Source of the DNA: Coccinella septempunctata
Taxonomy: Eukaryota > Arthropoda > Insecta > Coleoptera > Coccinellidae
Reading direction: 5' to 3'
Length of the DNA: 64,000 nt
Assembly (NCBI RefSeq): GCF_907165205.1
Contig: NC_058190.1
Coordinates: 41,962,116-42,026,115, forward strand
Of the stretch, positions 34,565-46,470 are shown piece after piece. Position 1 is the stretch's first letter. Every line of letters begins with the position of its first letter. The notes beneath the pieces are model-generated. The model was not told the origin of the DNA and made no database searches. It saw only the letters and a program-made list of their open reading frames with translations. A program made the position numbers and the translations under genes.

Positions 34565-35420
34565 GGGGAGTCCGGGAGACTTGCTCAGGTAGGAGACTTG
34601 AACCACCTCAATTATTTCAAATTTTGTGCTACGGGTATCGTAAATAGGCACAACTAATGGCTGCTCCATTTTGGTCGACATCACAACAGTTCAGGAGTGA
34701 GAGGGTTGAACGTCATTTTGTTGTTAGGAAGTAAGAAATTGAATAATTTTCTTTCTTTACACTGTCTGAAAAGTTTGATAGGTGCGTGATGTTATTTAGT
34801 TTTACTGCTTTCATTGATTAATATTGTTTTAAAATAGCTGTAAGAGTTTCGAGAAAACATCTATCGAATAGAATAGGGGTGCAGGAAACTTGACTCATGC
34901 TATGGCCGGGAAACATAATCAGTGGTCCAAGTTTCCCACACTGAGCTTAGATAAAAGTTTGCTTCAAAAAAAGAAAATTGAATAATAGAAATGAATATAA
35001 AAAAGTATACAAAGGTTCAAAAAAGTAAAAAATATCTTGGAAATAAGGGGGAGTGACTCTGAAATAGAAAATATGTATTTCATACGCTGATACTTTTGAT
35101 GATGAAAACCTTGACATAGACAATCGTTGGTCATTGGAAATTGTTTTCTTTCAATGTTTTCCCTGATAAACAAACTTATGGTCAAGTCTCTCTCGCCCCC
35201 TGTTCAACTCTCCCATGGTTTAGGGAGACATGAGCCAATTTTCGGTTCCTAAAAAAAAAATTCCTGTACTCAAAATGTTCATCTTACCATCACTTCAATA
35301 TTATCTATCGTTACCTATTTGAGCGTGATATCTTCACGCAAAAAAATGAGTTGCTACCATTTACAAATACAACTTAGGTGGTTTCACAGTAAAAAAAGGT
35401 TCAACTCTTCCGGACTCCCC
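34565..35420. mobile_element. B-family MITE, complete copy B2
   Basis: The ends are inverted repeats GGGGAGTCCGGGAGACTTG and the mirror of GGGGAGTCCGGAAGAGTTG. ATA flanks both sides, a possible 3-bp target duplication. Inside are further GGAGACTTG and GAAACTTG motifs. Three-base duplications and G-rich ends would suit PIF/Harbinger, but no transposase is present to confirm. B1 at 16882 is an inverted, truncated relative. Confidence 0.75.
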
Positions 35421-35670
35421 ATATGTATTCATTGAATGAGAAAATCCAAAAAAATATTTTTTCAAGATGAATTCCTCTGAATAAATGCAAAAGAGTGTAT
35501 ATCATTCTCATTCTCAACAAGCTACACCATATTTTATTTTCACTCTTTTAAACAGTTCTCAAAACATCGATTTTTGTTTGAACCTTTAACTTTCAGGAAA
35601 TGAGTGCATCAGCTCACGAAGCCATTTTTGGAATATAAAGTAACCTTTTTCAAATTATTTAATTTTAAGC

Positions 35671-36561
35671 TCATTAGTCACTCATTAGTCACAACAAAAC
35701 TCTTGGAAAAACAATAGACAATCTGCAGCTTCTACTAGATTCGACATTAACATGGTTCAACACATGGAGGCTACGTATAAACCCAGAAAAATCTCAGTTT
35801 GTCATATTTCATCACAACATTACTCCGAACTCGCCTAAACTGGTTCTGGCAAACTCCAACATCGCTTGCAAAAATAGTGCCAAATACCTAGGTGTTGAGC
35901 TGGACCACAAATTGTCTCTGATGAACCACACAATACACAACAAGAAGAAATGTATCAACAGGAGCAAGCATTTAAGATCCTTAACCTACAAGAACAAAGG
36001 AATAAGCACCAAAACAGCGGCTCATATTTATAAAACAATATGCCGCCCTCTGTTGGAATACTGTCATCCAATCTATATCACCAGTAATAAAACTGTCAGG
36101 AAGATCCTTAGTACCGCAGATACCACATCGCTCAGGGGAATCACTAAAATGAGACACCCCAGGAACTCCTTGTATAATCCTCCCAACAGCATGTTATACC
36201 GGGTGACTAAGATAATACCAATTGAAGAAAGAATAAAAAATCTCTGGAAAAAATTCGCGGTAAAGCAGAGTAATACTGATATATTGAAAACCTACTGCAT
36301 TGAAAGAGATCCAAACAGAAGACCCAACAGAAAGACACCGCCGAACACCATATGGGAAGAACTCCAAAAGTTGTCCGCAACACCATAGTTCATAGTTCAC
36401 TATTCATAAAAAAATAAATTTTTTTTTTCTTTTTTACATTTGTATGCAATTAATTTTTTTCAATATTTGTTAACATACCATATTTTGTTTACAAAACTGG
36501 CTGAAGGACTTCGGTCGACGGCCTTTTGGATTGTTCCAATAAAGAACTGTTAATAAATAAA
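35671..36561 (+). mobile_element. Jockey-type LINE, 5'-truncated, with target duplication
   Basis: An 11-bp direct repeat, TAATTTTAAGC, flanks the insertion (35660-35670 and 36562-36572). The 3' end has AATAAA at 36538 and a TAATAAATAAA tail. The body encodes the end of a reverse transcriptase. This is a typical target-primed insertion, truncated at the 5' end. Confidence 0.9.
35693..36388 (+). pseudogene. Jockey-type reverse transcriptase, C-terminal part
   Basis: One open frame of about 230 codons runs from the truncated 5' edge to a normal stop. It contains WFNTWRLRINPEKSQFVIF (the palm/thumb boundary of Jockey enzymes), then AKYLGVELDHKLS and a C-terminal segment with RPLLEYCHPIY. The catalytic YADD box lay upstream and is missing. 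The frame is intact, so the insertion is probably not very old, but the product cannot be active. Confidence 0.85.
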
Positions 36562-36572
36562 TAATTTTAAGC

Positions 36573-37375
36573 GAAATAATTTCAAGTAATGATCTACAAC
36601 TTTTGAATCTAGATTTTTCCGATGTGGGGTCTTGTTTAGCGGAAATCATACAAATCCTGATTCACCCTTAAAAACGAACACCTACCCCTGTTTCGAAACT
36701 TCATTTACTCATAATTTATACTTAATTTTCTGACCAACCGAATAACCAAATACTGCTGAGATTTTTTCTCTAAATTTTGTATCGGAACCGGAACCAAAAA
36801 TCAGAACGTTTCACAATTTCAAGCAGAGCGAAAGACAACGTTTTCCTTTGAATATTTTTTTCTACAACATAGGGACTGGAAGTTATGTTGGTTCAGGTCC
36901 ACTTCGCCAACCAGATTCGCCAACCACATTGAATACTGCATACACACTACAAATATTCATGAAATATGAAGGCGCATAAGCCCAATTTCATTTCGGTATT
37001 TCGAGCAGGCTGTTAGCTTTTGATATGAAAGATGAATATGGGTCCAACTAGCCCCGGCTCTCCCCAGACAGCAACACATCATCCCAAAATATGAGCAAGG
37101 TTTCGAATTCGTACTAATCCAAAGCCAGGAAAAGGCTGATCATGAATTTATACGCGGGCCCATCTGACGTTCATGACAACGGGAGCTATCTCTTCTATTT
37201 ATCATGTCATTTGCATGTTATGTCAATGCAGAGATAGAACCCCGTGGATTTTGTTGACCTGCTGTTCTCGCTGCAGGAAAAATATGGAGCTACCGGGGCG
37301 AAATAACATGTTTGTCGCGGTTTAAAATTGGAGAATATGAGAAAGATATTGTTCTACTTATATAAGGTAGTCCAA
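36573..37375. other. unassigned DNA
   Basis: No supported gene; the stretch at 37020-37320 is of higher complexity and less repetitive, with no long frame. Confidence 0.5.
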
Positions 37376-37957
37376 TGGGGTATTTTCCTAAATTTCAGAA
37401 TATATGTCATTGAAATCCTTATAACTCAAATGTATCGAAATATATTTTTTTAGAATTTCAACATATTGCGTTTTGTCTGTATTCACTTACGAAAATTCTG
37501 ATTTCAGGAGAGCTCTCTTATGAACATTCTACGTCATTTTCACAATCCGGCAGCGCCGGCGAATCAATAAAGGACATGAAAGTTTTATGATCATCATAGA
37601 CTTAATAAATATCAAGTTTGGTGATCACATTTGACAAGGAAAACAAACAGTACATAGAAATATCAAACAATGACACAAAATGTCATCGTATGTATAGACA
37701 CAGATTACAGAAATTTTTTTTTTTAATGTGTGGATATAGAATTCTATATCTTCTTAATCAGTTCCACTGTTGTCTAATTAACAAAAATTACTAGACTTTA
37801 GTGAAGGCATTCTACGTCACAAGCTTTTACATATTCGGGTATATTTCTGAAAGTTCTTAATTTTGAAGCCAATCTTTTACGTGTTTTATAACTAATGGAA
37901 AAGTGTTTCCATAAATAATTTTAAATTCGATTTTGGAGTTTTAGGACACTTGCCCAT
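37376..37957. mobile_element. A-family element (A2), uninterrupted
   Basis: An inverted relative of A1. It starts ATGGGGTATTTTCCTAAA and ends with the mirror of ATGGGCAAGTGTCCTAAA. It supplies the uninterrupted state for the hAT-like insertion in A1. ATTCTACGTCA occurs twice, near 37524 and 37808, with a near copy outside the right end near 38068. Non-coding. Confidence 0.7.
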
Positions 37958-38375
37958 TTGAAGAGTGGAAAATAATCATAAACTTGTGAAAGTATGATAT
38001 TTATCCATGAAACGTAAAATTTTTTAGAAAAGTCTGAAAATGATATTTCGAACTTTGTAAAAGGAATTCTACGTGTTTATTATATTTTTAAGTCCTTCCC
38101 AAACAATTTGCGTTCATGAAAGAATTTCAAGAGACAGGAAGTTTTTTAATTGAAAGGGCTCTGTGGGTTGAACAATAATGATGGAATGAAAATACGCGCT
38201 TAATGTCCATCGCCAAAATAGGCGATTCTTTGGTTTATCAACCAAACTATGTTTAGGGGGCTATAACTCCGAAAGAGTTATAAAAATAGGGGTATTCTGT
38301 CTTATTCTCGAGAAAGTGTGGCAAAATTTTGTTGCTTTAATTTTGGAAGACACTGTTAAACATTTTGAAAACATA
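37958..38375. other. unassigned DNA
   Basis: No gene seen. A small hairpin (ATAACTCCGAAAGAGTTAT) lies near 38265. Confidence 0.5.
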
Positions 38376-38377
38376 TA

Positions 38378-39461
38378 CAAGGATTTATTGAGAAATTCTT
38401 AGCCTAATATAGAACCAAACAAAATTTCAATGTAAAATATTTTATTACTCAACATATTCCCATCGTAATTGGATAAATTTATTACAGCGAACCTGCAACG
38501 TCCCAGGACCTTTAAAAAAAAGTGTTTCTACTTGCTCTGTAAACCAGACCTCCACAGCCTTTATTACCTCCTCGTTGGAAAAAATTTACGACATTTTAAA
38601 CTTTTTTTCAGTTGAGGAAAGAGATGGTAGTCGAATGGAGCCAAATCTGGAGAATAAGGGGGCTGTTCTAGTAATTCAAACCTTAAATCACGAATTTTTT
38701 CCAAGGCAACATGAGATTTGTATGCAGGGGCGTTGTCCTTCAAAAACAAAACACCTTTGGATAGCTTTCCGTGTCTTTTCTCTTTAATTTTTTCCTGTAG
38801 AATGGTCAGTAATGTCGAATTGTAATCTCCGCCTATTGTTCTACCCTTATCCAAAAAATCAATCATGATTACTCCATGGCAATACCAAAAAACTGAAGCA
38901 AGAACTTTTCCATCAGATTTTTGGACACGAAACTTCTTAGGTCTTGGAGAACCAGAATGTCGCCATTCCATCGATTGTTGCCTTTGTTTCTGGATCGTAG
39001 AAATGTATCCAAGTCTCATCCATAGTAAACATCGGTTTAGGAAGTCTACATCGTTTTCAAATCGAGCACAGATCGAACGCGATGCTTCTACCCTAGCACG
39101 CTTTTGGTCAACATTCAAACATTTGGGGATCCATTTTGCAGCAATTTTTCTCATGTCCAAATTGACGTGAACTGTATGATGAACGCGTTCGTATGAAATA
39201 TTCAGTGCTTCAGATATCCGTTTTAGCCCAATTCGACGGTCTGATAAAATCATGTCATGAACTGCATCGATATTTTCGGGGACTGACACAGAAACTGGCC
39301 TTCCCGATCGGTCATCATCTTCAATGGAAAATTTACCTCTTTTGAAGCTTGCAGTCAAATTTTTCACGGTCGCATACGAAGGACATCATGGTTCGTTGCT
39401 ATGGTAATGCAATATTTTTTATGCATGGAACTGGTCTAGGCTAACTAGCAATACATCCTCG
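38378..39461 (-). mobile_element. mariner element M2
   Basis: Flanked by TA on both sides (38376-38377 and 39462-39463). The ends CAAGGATTTATTGAGAAATT and the mirror of CGAGGATGTATTGCTAGTTA match those of M1 and M3. Compared with M3 it has lost about 150-180 bases around 39370-39395, the segment for the N-terminus of the transposase. Confidence 0.9.
38564..39367 (-). pseudogene. mariner transposase, N-terminally deleted
   Basis: A 267-codon open frame of a DD34D transposase. The helix-turn-helix linker region (FSIEDDDRSGRPVSV, then the second HTH with RISEALNISYERVHH) is present. The second and third catalytic Asp are readable in LKDNAPAYKSH and PPYSPDLAPFDYHLF, 34 residues apart. The block that should hold the first catalytic Asp is read out of frame (LLWMRLGYIS) between two compensating shifts. 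The start is also deleted. It is therefore inactive despite the long frame. Confidence 0.9.
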
Positions 39462-39463
39462 TA

Positions 39464-42400
39464 AGTCACTCTTTTCATCTTGCAGGGAATTAGAAATACT
39501 TGATTAGATTTTTGCAAGCAGGAAATAAGAAACCATTGTGAGTAATGTATTATTTTTCTCGATTGAAAATTTCCTCTTTCATTTCACATGGAGTACAACT
39601 GATAAGAACTAAAAATCAATTAAGAACCACAATATCTTTTGTGAAAATATCTGAGATATTTCAGAAGTTTGTAGAAGAAAATTTCGTTATAAAATCTCAA
39701 CCACCGTACCATGAAAATGAAGCTAAAACGGATTAAAAGACATTCAAGAAGTTTTTCTCTTCATAAATTGTTTTAAATGAAGTTCGGATAACCTTGGAAT
39801 TTGTCCATTTTTTCTACTTCAGTATCTCTTTCAGGTAGTAACTCTCCTTCGATTCTTAATTCATTTCTGATGGTTTCATCGGAAATCCAATCAATTCTTT
39901 TCAGGAGGAAAAATTCCTTTGTCCTTGATAATTATTGGGTGATTATTCCTGGTCCTTTGAACCGTCCAGTATTCACTTCAGGATCCACTATCAAAGAAGG
40001 AAATCATTCATTTTCCATTCAATGAATTGAGATGAGATTGCTCGATTTTTAATTGGTTTTTCTTGGATTGGTTTCTTGAAATTATCAGGATTCAAGTATC
40101 ATTATAGAATCGTCCACTAGACTCCTTTTGAATAATGTATTATTGAACGTGACTGTCTTTATTGATAAATTCCCCGATTTTGAAGGAGATTAAAGGATTG
40201 CCAGTACCTACCATTTCATCCAGAAAATAAATCCGTACCTTGCTGAAACTTCAAGCAACTTGACCTGCTGTAATAAAAATAATCAAAACTAATTCAGATA
40301 AATAACATCTAATGAAATAAAAATCATCGATCTGAATCAAACATCTCTGACGAGGTCAAATAATACCGAAACCATGGTCGGCATCTACCCTTTCTGTTGA
40401 TATTTCGAGAAATGGTGGCTAGTTCGCCTTCAAATAATTATGAGAATAATCATGTCCTTCGTGATTAGGCCCGAAAAATATTGTTGAATTGTTCACAAAG
40501 CTCTGCCTCAACCTACTCGAGAAATACCTAATCTTCCAAGTCATTAAAAATGAGAAGCTGATTAGCATAAATCTTCGATTAACAATTTTAGGAACTATTG
40601 TTTTTATCAACAATATTGTACCTACCTATTTGATTGAGGTGAAACTTGAAAACAGAAGAGGAAATCGGATTTTCTTTCTGAAATGTGTTAATTTTTTGAA
40701 TACATCGTTACATTGAAGAGGCAACAGAAATCTTTTCGGGTATAAATGTTTTTTTCAAATCGTCAATTATCGTTAGTGACATCTTTCGAAATTAAATTCT
40801 TAAGTAGAGATATTGTTTCATATCTTTGCACAGCTAACCTCACATTTTGCGATTCAAATAGGAAACAAGATTTCTCCTGTTTTATCCTCCATCAGAAAAA
40901 CATTATTGTTCAATATGGCTGAAACATAAAATGACCAATATAGCAATAAGGAAACCTACTTTTTTGGTTACATCATTTCAACAAATCATTCAGTCACATA
41001 AACTCACTTCCATAAATGAGAATCTAACATATGAACTATGCTCAAATTTGTTCATCACATTTTTGAGCATTTCAAGAGTAGATCTCTCTTATTCATGAAG
41101 GTTCAGTTTTTGAAAATACGAGCTAACCAAACTAGAGTAGTTCGATGTAGTTCACAAGTTATACATTTCGAAAGTGATGATTTTGTGTGATTCTCTTCAT
41201 CATATTATAAGGGAAAAAGGCCTTTCCCTACTGAAGTGTCACACACTGTATAATAATTCGTTACATATTGTCCCTCAGTTTTCTCACAAATGGACCTTTC
41301 AATACTACATAACACATTTATTCAGTTCGATCAGATTTTGATATCTATTTCAAGATTTTAATATTTTGTATTTTGCCAGGTCCCAGTAAGTTACTTTTCA
41401 TAACTTGGTGAGTAATATCCCCTCCTAGACTGAAATAGAGCTCGCTGCAAGGTTAAAACCATTAATGATACCTGTAGTATCCCATATCAATTCAATCCTT
41501 TGAAGTACTTCGAAAGCAAATCCGAATTGACAATATCGAATTTGAGAATTGAATATGAGAACGAAAAATGATAGCAGTTTCGTTTTTAGCGATTCACTTT
41601 TCAAATTTCGAATGAATTATCCACTTAAACCGTCCCGTAGATCAACGAAATTGATGAAACATTGACAAGTAGTGTAGAGACATGCATGAAATTACATAGT
41701 ATGCATAACAGTTGCAGATTGGTATTTTACCCACTCAATAATTCTTCAAAGCTGAAAAGTCGTCAATATGCAATTTGTTTTTGCTAGAGGAAAAATTCGT
41801 TATGAGTATCAAAATTTCGAAAAAAATTCTTTCCATTCATGAAATGATCGAAATTTTAATTGAGGAATTGCTTCTAGTTCACACAATTTTCGCCTTTGAA
41901 TTTAAATAATCAGCATCTGCAGATGTATTCATTTTTCAAAATTATAGAAACACAAAACTACATGTCTGAAACTATTGCTATTCTTGCTTTTCTATATATC
42001 TTTACTGTTGTGTTTACTATGCTATTTCAATTATCTTCCTATTAAATCTTCCTATTTATTAATCTGTAGTTAATTTAGCACTACACTACTATCTTATACT
42101 ATTTCTTCACTTGTAACTTGTATTTATACTATTATCTTGGGTATATTGTGATAGTATGTGGTATTATAATGTATCAATAGTGAAGAATGAATGCATGGTA
42201 AAATATGTAAGTATTTTCAGCTAGTTGCCTCGTTCAGCAATTGAAGTTTATGCAATTCATTCACATTTTCATAACTCAGTCACCATGGTTCTGAGAAATG
42301 TGCGAATGAAACGATACTTAGAAGGAAAAAATTGTGAAGAAGAAATCCATGAAAATGGATTATGATGAAGAACCAAGCAAAAATGGAGGATTTAGGTTTG

Positions 42401-43566
42401 GCAAGAAGTGGAAAAAGAATTCCGAACTTGAGAAGATTCCAATCGTAATTCTCATTCGACTATGAGAATTTCTGAAGAAGATAAGCAGATGCTAGATTTA
42501 CATTTAATTCTTGAAAACATTTAAATGAAAAATGTTTAGGTCCCTTGAGAATTCATCAAGGGTGTAGGTTTATAATAGAAGTTTCAAGACGTTTTAACTA
42601 TCTCCTCAGAATTCCCTATTCATTCCTTTTCACTGTGCATTAAGTTCACAAAACAGAGAAACGTACTAAGGATAAATGAAATTCACTGAGCATGAAAAGC
42701 TAACTGAATAGAATTATGAACTTGAGGGGAAATTAACTCTCACTCCAAGCGTAGTTAGTGGATTTATCCTTTCTTGTATTCCACTTTTGTTCGGATTTAA
42801 CTACATTCAGGCTTATGCTTGTTGTCTTTTCATATTCTCGATCATTCTAATATTTAATAATCTCTCAAGAAATTATGTTCCGACACAGATATGAAATTCC
42901 GGTTGGAAATTCCTTCTAGATTTGAAATCGAGATCATAAACTATGCAGAATTTTTCAAACGTTCTATGAAACATGAAAAATATTAAATTGCATCCTCAAT
43001 TATTTGTTTCGATATGGATGTGATATTTGAAGACAGATAAATGACCAACTACTTTTGTTCAAATTTTAAGAAATGCTGGGATAGTTTTTCTTTTACATCA
43101 CCAATAGTACGTTCACTTTTATTTTCCAGTTTCGTAAACGAAAACCTTTGAAAAGTCAAGTTTGATATTGAAAGTTTTGTAGAATATGAGCAGAAAGAAA
43201 TAGGTAAATTGTAGGTAATTATAATACAATGAATTTATTAATTTTTATTAGTGGCATTGTTACTAATGTGTCCTTCTATTATTTGGCCAAATATTGAGAA
43301 ATTCCAGATATAAAAAGTGTCTTTTACTTTAATTTTAGTTCATATCAAAGTTTTTGTTGAACTGTAAAGGATTCGTTACCTTGTTGATTTGTTTAGCATA
43401 ATAATTATTCTTTAATATCTGCCTTTTCTTATTCTTGAGTCGATATTTTTTTTTTGTTTAAACTTATTTAATGGGAATGTCATATGAAAAATATTCAGAG
43501 TTTTCTGGGGAGTAAAGAGATCGAATAAAAAACTGAGAACCATGGACGTAGCCAGGGTTGAGTTTC
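39464..43566. other. unassigned 4-kb AT-rich stretch
   Basis: No gene can be supported. The only coding-like signal is a minus-strand stretch at about 39788-40010 with KRIDWISDETIRNELRIE, interrupted by one stop; it is described as a finding. The remainder is low-complexity AT-rich DNA with no repeat boundary recognised. Confidence 0.5.
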
Positions 43567-43592
43567 GGGGGGGGGGGGGGGGGGGGGGGGGG
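43567..43592. repeat. 26-base poly-G tract
   Basis: A homopolymer of 26 G after GTTGAGTTTC. A second G run (9-10 bases) follows at about 43671, within TTTCGGGGG...TTTGAACCCCC. The flanking GGACGTAGCCAGG and TTTGAACCCCC resemble the edge of a common dispersed insect repeat. The exact length may be a sequencing or assembly estimate. Confidence 0.9.
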
Positions 43593-43746
43593 TTTAAATG
43601 AAACTATTCTGATTTTGACATATAAAGTGAGACTTTTTGAAAATGATATTATGTATACCTATATTATTTCGGGGGGGGGTTTGAACCCCCAAACCCGTGC
43701 TGAGAACGTAGAAATAAACTCCTGGCTTCTAGAACACAATATACCG

Positions 43747-44646
43747 GTAGATTCGGGTGACTTGGGACAATCCTGTAACTTGGAGCATTTACCTCCCTTG
43801 CAGATTTATTTGTTTCTTACCATTTATGAGTGAAGGGACAAACTTATTAGCGTCTTTTCGGTTAGTTTAACAATTAATTCCTGTGGAGTTTGCCGTGACC
43901 AGAGCGTTTGAATTTACACAAAAAATTAACGAATTCGGGAAAGTAAAAGAGCGTTTTTTTATGGTCCTTAATTTTTCTGTCCTGTAGGTACATGTGCCTC
44001 ACTTTGTGCATATGTAATTTTTTTTCTGGATACGTGGGAGATTGTGATATTAAATATGTCATAAAACATGGTTGTTTACTAATCAACACGCAACACGGAT
44101 CTCATTAATTTATTTTGTTGTTTCATAGGTTGACTTGCAGCTAGGCAGCAGGAAATATGCCGATTTTTCGCAGGATATTATTATTTACGTTATTTCCACA
44201 AATAAATCACCAAAAAATGAAGGAAATCAAAGTTTCCTTGTTTTGTTTAGTTTTTTACATTTGAGTTTGAGCAATATATTTACTTTCGCTGTAATGGGGG
44301 TTTATCATTTGATTTCCTTACCGAATTTCAACTATATAATCACATAGTCTAATTTTTTCAAAACTATACATCGTCCTAATTGACCTATTTAATTTGCGAG
44401 TTAAGAAATCAAGAGATTTTAACTTGTGTCCCAAGCCTCCCAAATCGGTGGGTGACTTGGGACAAGTATATTTTATTTTTTTCAAAATTCATATCCGAAT
44501 TCTGAAGCATGGTATATCGTATATATCCTAATCAATAGTCTGAGTCATTAAGCATATTCGAACCTCTTTTTCAGATAAAAGTAGGTCACCGTTTTGAAGA
44601 AATGTCAAGTTGAATTCAACAATCGTCCCAAGTCACCCGAATCTAC
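43747..44646. mobile_element. G-family inverted-repeat element, copy 2 (complete)
   Basis: The ends are GTAGATTCGGGTGACTTGGG and its mirror, a near-perfect inverted repeat of about 25 bases; total length is 900 bases. The core TIR motif GGTGACTTGGGACAA also occurs internally at about 44451. No conserved reading frame is present. Related sequence lies at 328-990. The target duplication is not clear. Confidence 0.85.
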
Positions 44647-45126
44647 GGTGAATGAAAAAATGTGTTTTCGGATTCATTGCGAATCACAACAGTTTTGTGC
44701 GAAACTTTTCTGCTACAGTTTCACAAAAATTTTAAAGGGAAAGAGGCATTTATAGTCATCCCCTTACCTACATCATATATTTTTGGTAGCTGTGTAGCAT
44801 CAATGTCTATAGCAATAAATCTTCCAGAAAATTTCCTCCGTTGTGTATAGAATGTATAGTGGTATTCTTCACTGGCTCGATGAGGTGCTGATTGAAAAAT
44901 GTATTCAATACAGCCAGCACCATGTGGTATCAAAAAAGGGATTATAATGTACCACAAAATCCTTAAGGATCAAGTTTCTTAAGCTTAATATAGCCACTGA
45001 ATTTGAAACTAGAGAGTTAATTAGTTTAGTTTAATGAATTTGCAATTCAAGCATTTGTGGAGAATTGTACTATATGTGCAAAAAAAAATGAAATTAGTCC
45101 ACAATAAACTAAAGAGCATTTTTTCT
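44647..45126. other. unassigned DNA downstream of arginine kinase
   Basis: No gene was recognised. It contains AT-rich sequence and the probable end of the kinase transcript. Confidence 0.5.
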
Positions 45127-45132
45127 TTTATT
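45127..45132 (-). terminator. candidate poly(A) signal of arginine kinase
   Basis: AATAAA on the minus strand about 250 bases after the stop codon. Between the two lies a block (about 45140-45205) that looks like one end of a dispersed element, so the 3' leader of the message may contain transposon sequence. Confidence 0.4.
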
Positions 45133-45378
45133 TTTCTCAATTTCCAGTGGGAAAATAAGTGGGGTACTCCATTTGAAATAAAGTAGTTGAGGTCCATATC
45201 CTGTATAGCTGAAAGTTGAAGGAAATTCAAAATAATTCAAGTGATGGGAACTCTCTTGACTATCACAGTTGAAAATTTTGAAGAATACTGTGATACTCCT
45301 AGTAGTTTCCTTTTACGTTATCAACAGAGCTGTAAACCCAGTATAATCGAACAAAATAGGACACCATAAATTTCAGAC

Positions 45379-46470
45379 TCATAAAGATTGCTCGATTTTG
45401 ATTATTTCCAAGATGCCTTCCTGCATCTCCTTCAACGCCTGGAACTCCGTCAAACCAAGCCTACGTTTGTTGGAAATGTCATAGATTCCTTCCTCTGACT
45501 CAGTGTGTTCCCCTCTGGTTCCTCTCACCTGAAGATGATGAGTCTCAGCGACGGATTTCATTTTTTCTTTGTCCGCCGATAATTTCGGGACCTTGATATG
45601 TACAGAGGCTCTGATGGTGGTCCCTAAATTGGTCGGGCAGAACGTTAAAAATCCAAATCTCTCGCTTCTTGAGAAATTGACTTGCTGTTGGATGGCGTTC
45701 ACTCCCTCTATCATTCTGCGGTAAACGTTACCCAAATCGCCTCCAGGTTCCATGGAAATCATACGTAAGTGATCCTCTTCGTTGACCCAAGTGAGAAACG
45801 TTTTATCCTTGTTCAGGAAGATCCCCCTGCCCACGGGCCAGAACCGACAGGCTTTAGCAGCTTTCAGGAATCTGTCCCCTTCCTTGAATAAATAATGATC
45901 ATCTATCAGTCTTTCTTGCTCGCACTTTGGCATTTTGGTGAGAGGTCTGTATGTTCCGGACAGTTCCCCGCCTAGACCCTGGAAAGCATTCGTCATTTTC
46001 TGCTCTATTTCCTTGTAATGGTCCTCCGTCATGCAAGGATTGAAAGGATACCCTTCGATTGATCTCCCGCATCGCACCCTGGTAGAAATGATGTACTTAT
46101 TCTCTGGGTCTAAATTCTGGAAAGCGGTGAGCTCTCCCCATTCCAGTGGTGGGTGAGTTTGGGCGGGGGAGAATCCCAAATGATAATCCTGGATTATGGC
46201 GTCGAAAAGTGGTGCGAAAACTGCATACGCCTCGGGGTCTGGAGCGTATATTCCAATTCCTGAATCCAGATTCATCAAGCCTGATTGGATGCAGTCTAGG
46301 AGCGTTGATCCGAATGTGGGAGTTCGCTTTTCTTTCAGTTCGTTATACATTTCTTGCGTTAGGTACTTTTTCAGTAGAGATTTCGAGTCTGATTGAAGTA
46401 GTCTGGCGTACGCTTCGTCCATAGCTCTCAACACGCATTTCACACGGCATTCCTTTGGACCTTGAGCCAT
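45379..46470 (-). CDS. Argk: arginine kinase, intronless divergent paralogue
   Basis: The enzyme moves phosphate between ATP and arginine, buffering cellular ATP; it is usually cytosolic. The product has 363 residues against about 355 in typical insect enzymes. The N-terminal domain includes SDSKSLLKKYL and the substrate-specificity loop DSGIGIYAPD (69-78). The catalytic domain has STRVRCGRS (129-137), DDHYLFKEGDRF, NEEDHLR (230-236, with the catalytic Glu), FCPTNLGTTIRAS (Cys278, Arg287) and VRGTRGEHTE (Arg316, Glu321). All key residues are kept at a constant +7 offset from the classical numbering. The ATG at 46470 is chosen because upstream codons lack family similarity and it has a strong context (A at -3, G at +4). 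The N-terminus (MAQGPKECRVKC) and positions such as VGRGIFLNKDKTFLTWV differ from the usual muscle form, so this is a paralogue or retrogene. An out-of-frame ATG lies upstream at 46520. Confidence 0.95.
   Translation of the reverse strand: MAQGPKECRVKCVLRAMDEAYARLLQSDSKSLLKKYLTQEMYNELKEKRTPTFGSTLLDCIQSGLMNLDSGIGIYAPDPEAYAVFAPLFDAIIQDYHLGFSPAQTHPPLEWGELTAFQNLDPENKYIISTRVRCGRSIEGYPFNPCMTEDHYKEIEQKMTNAFQGLGGELSGTYRPLTKMPKCEQERLIDDHYLFKEGDRFLKAAKACRFWPVGRGIFLNKDKTFLTWVNEEDHLRMISMEPGGDLGNVYRRMIEGVNAIQQQVNFSRSERFGFLTFCPTNLGTTIRASVHIKVPKLSADKEKMKSVAETHHLQVRGTRGEHTESEEGIYDISNKRRLGLTEFQALKEMQEGILEIIKIEQSL

Noticed and set aside
46146..46424. Plus-strand open frames of 66-92 codons
   Set aside because: They are shadows of the arginine kinase gene on the other strand.
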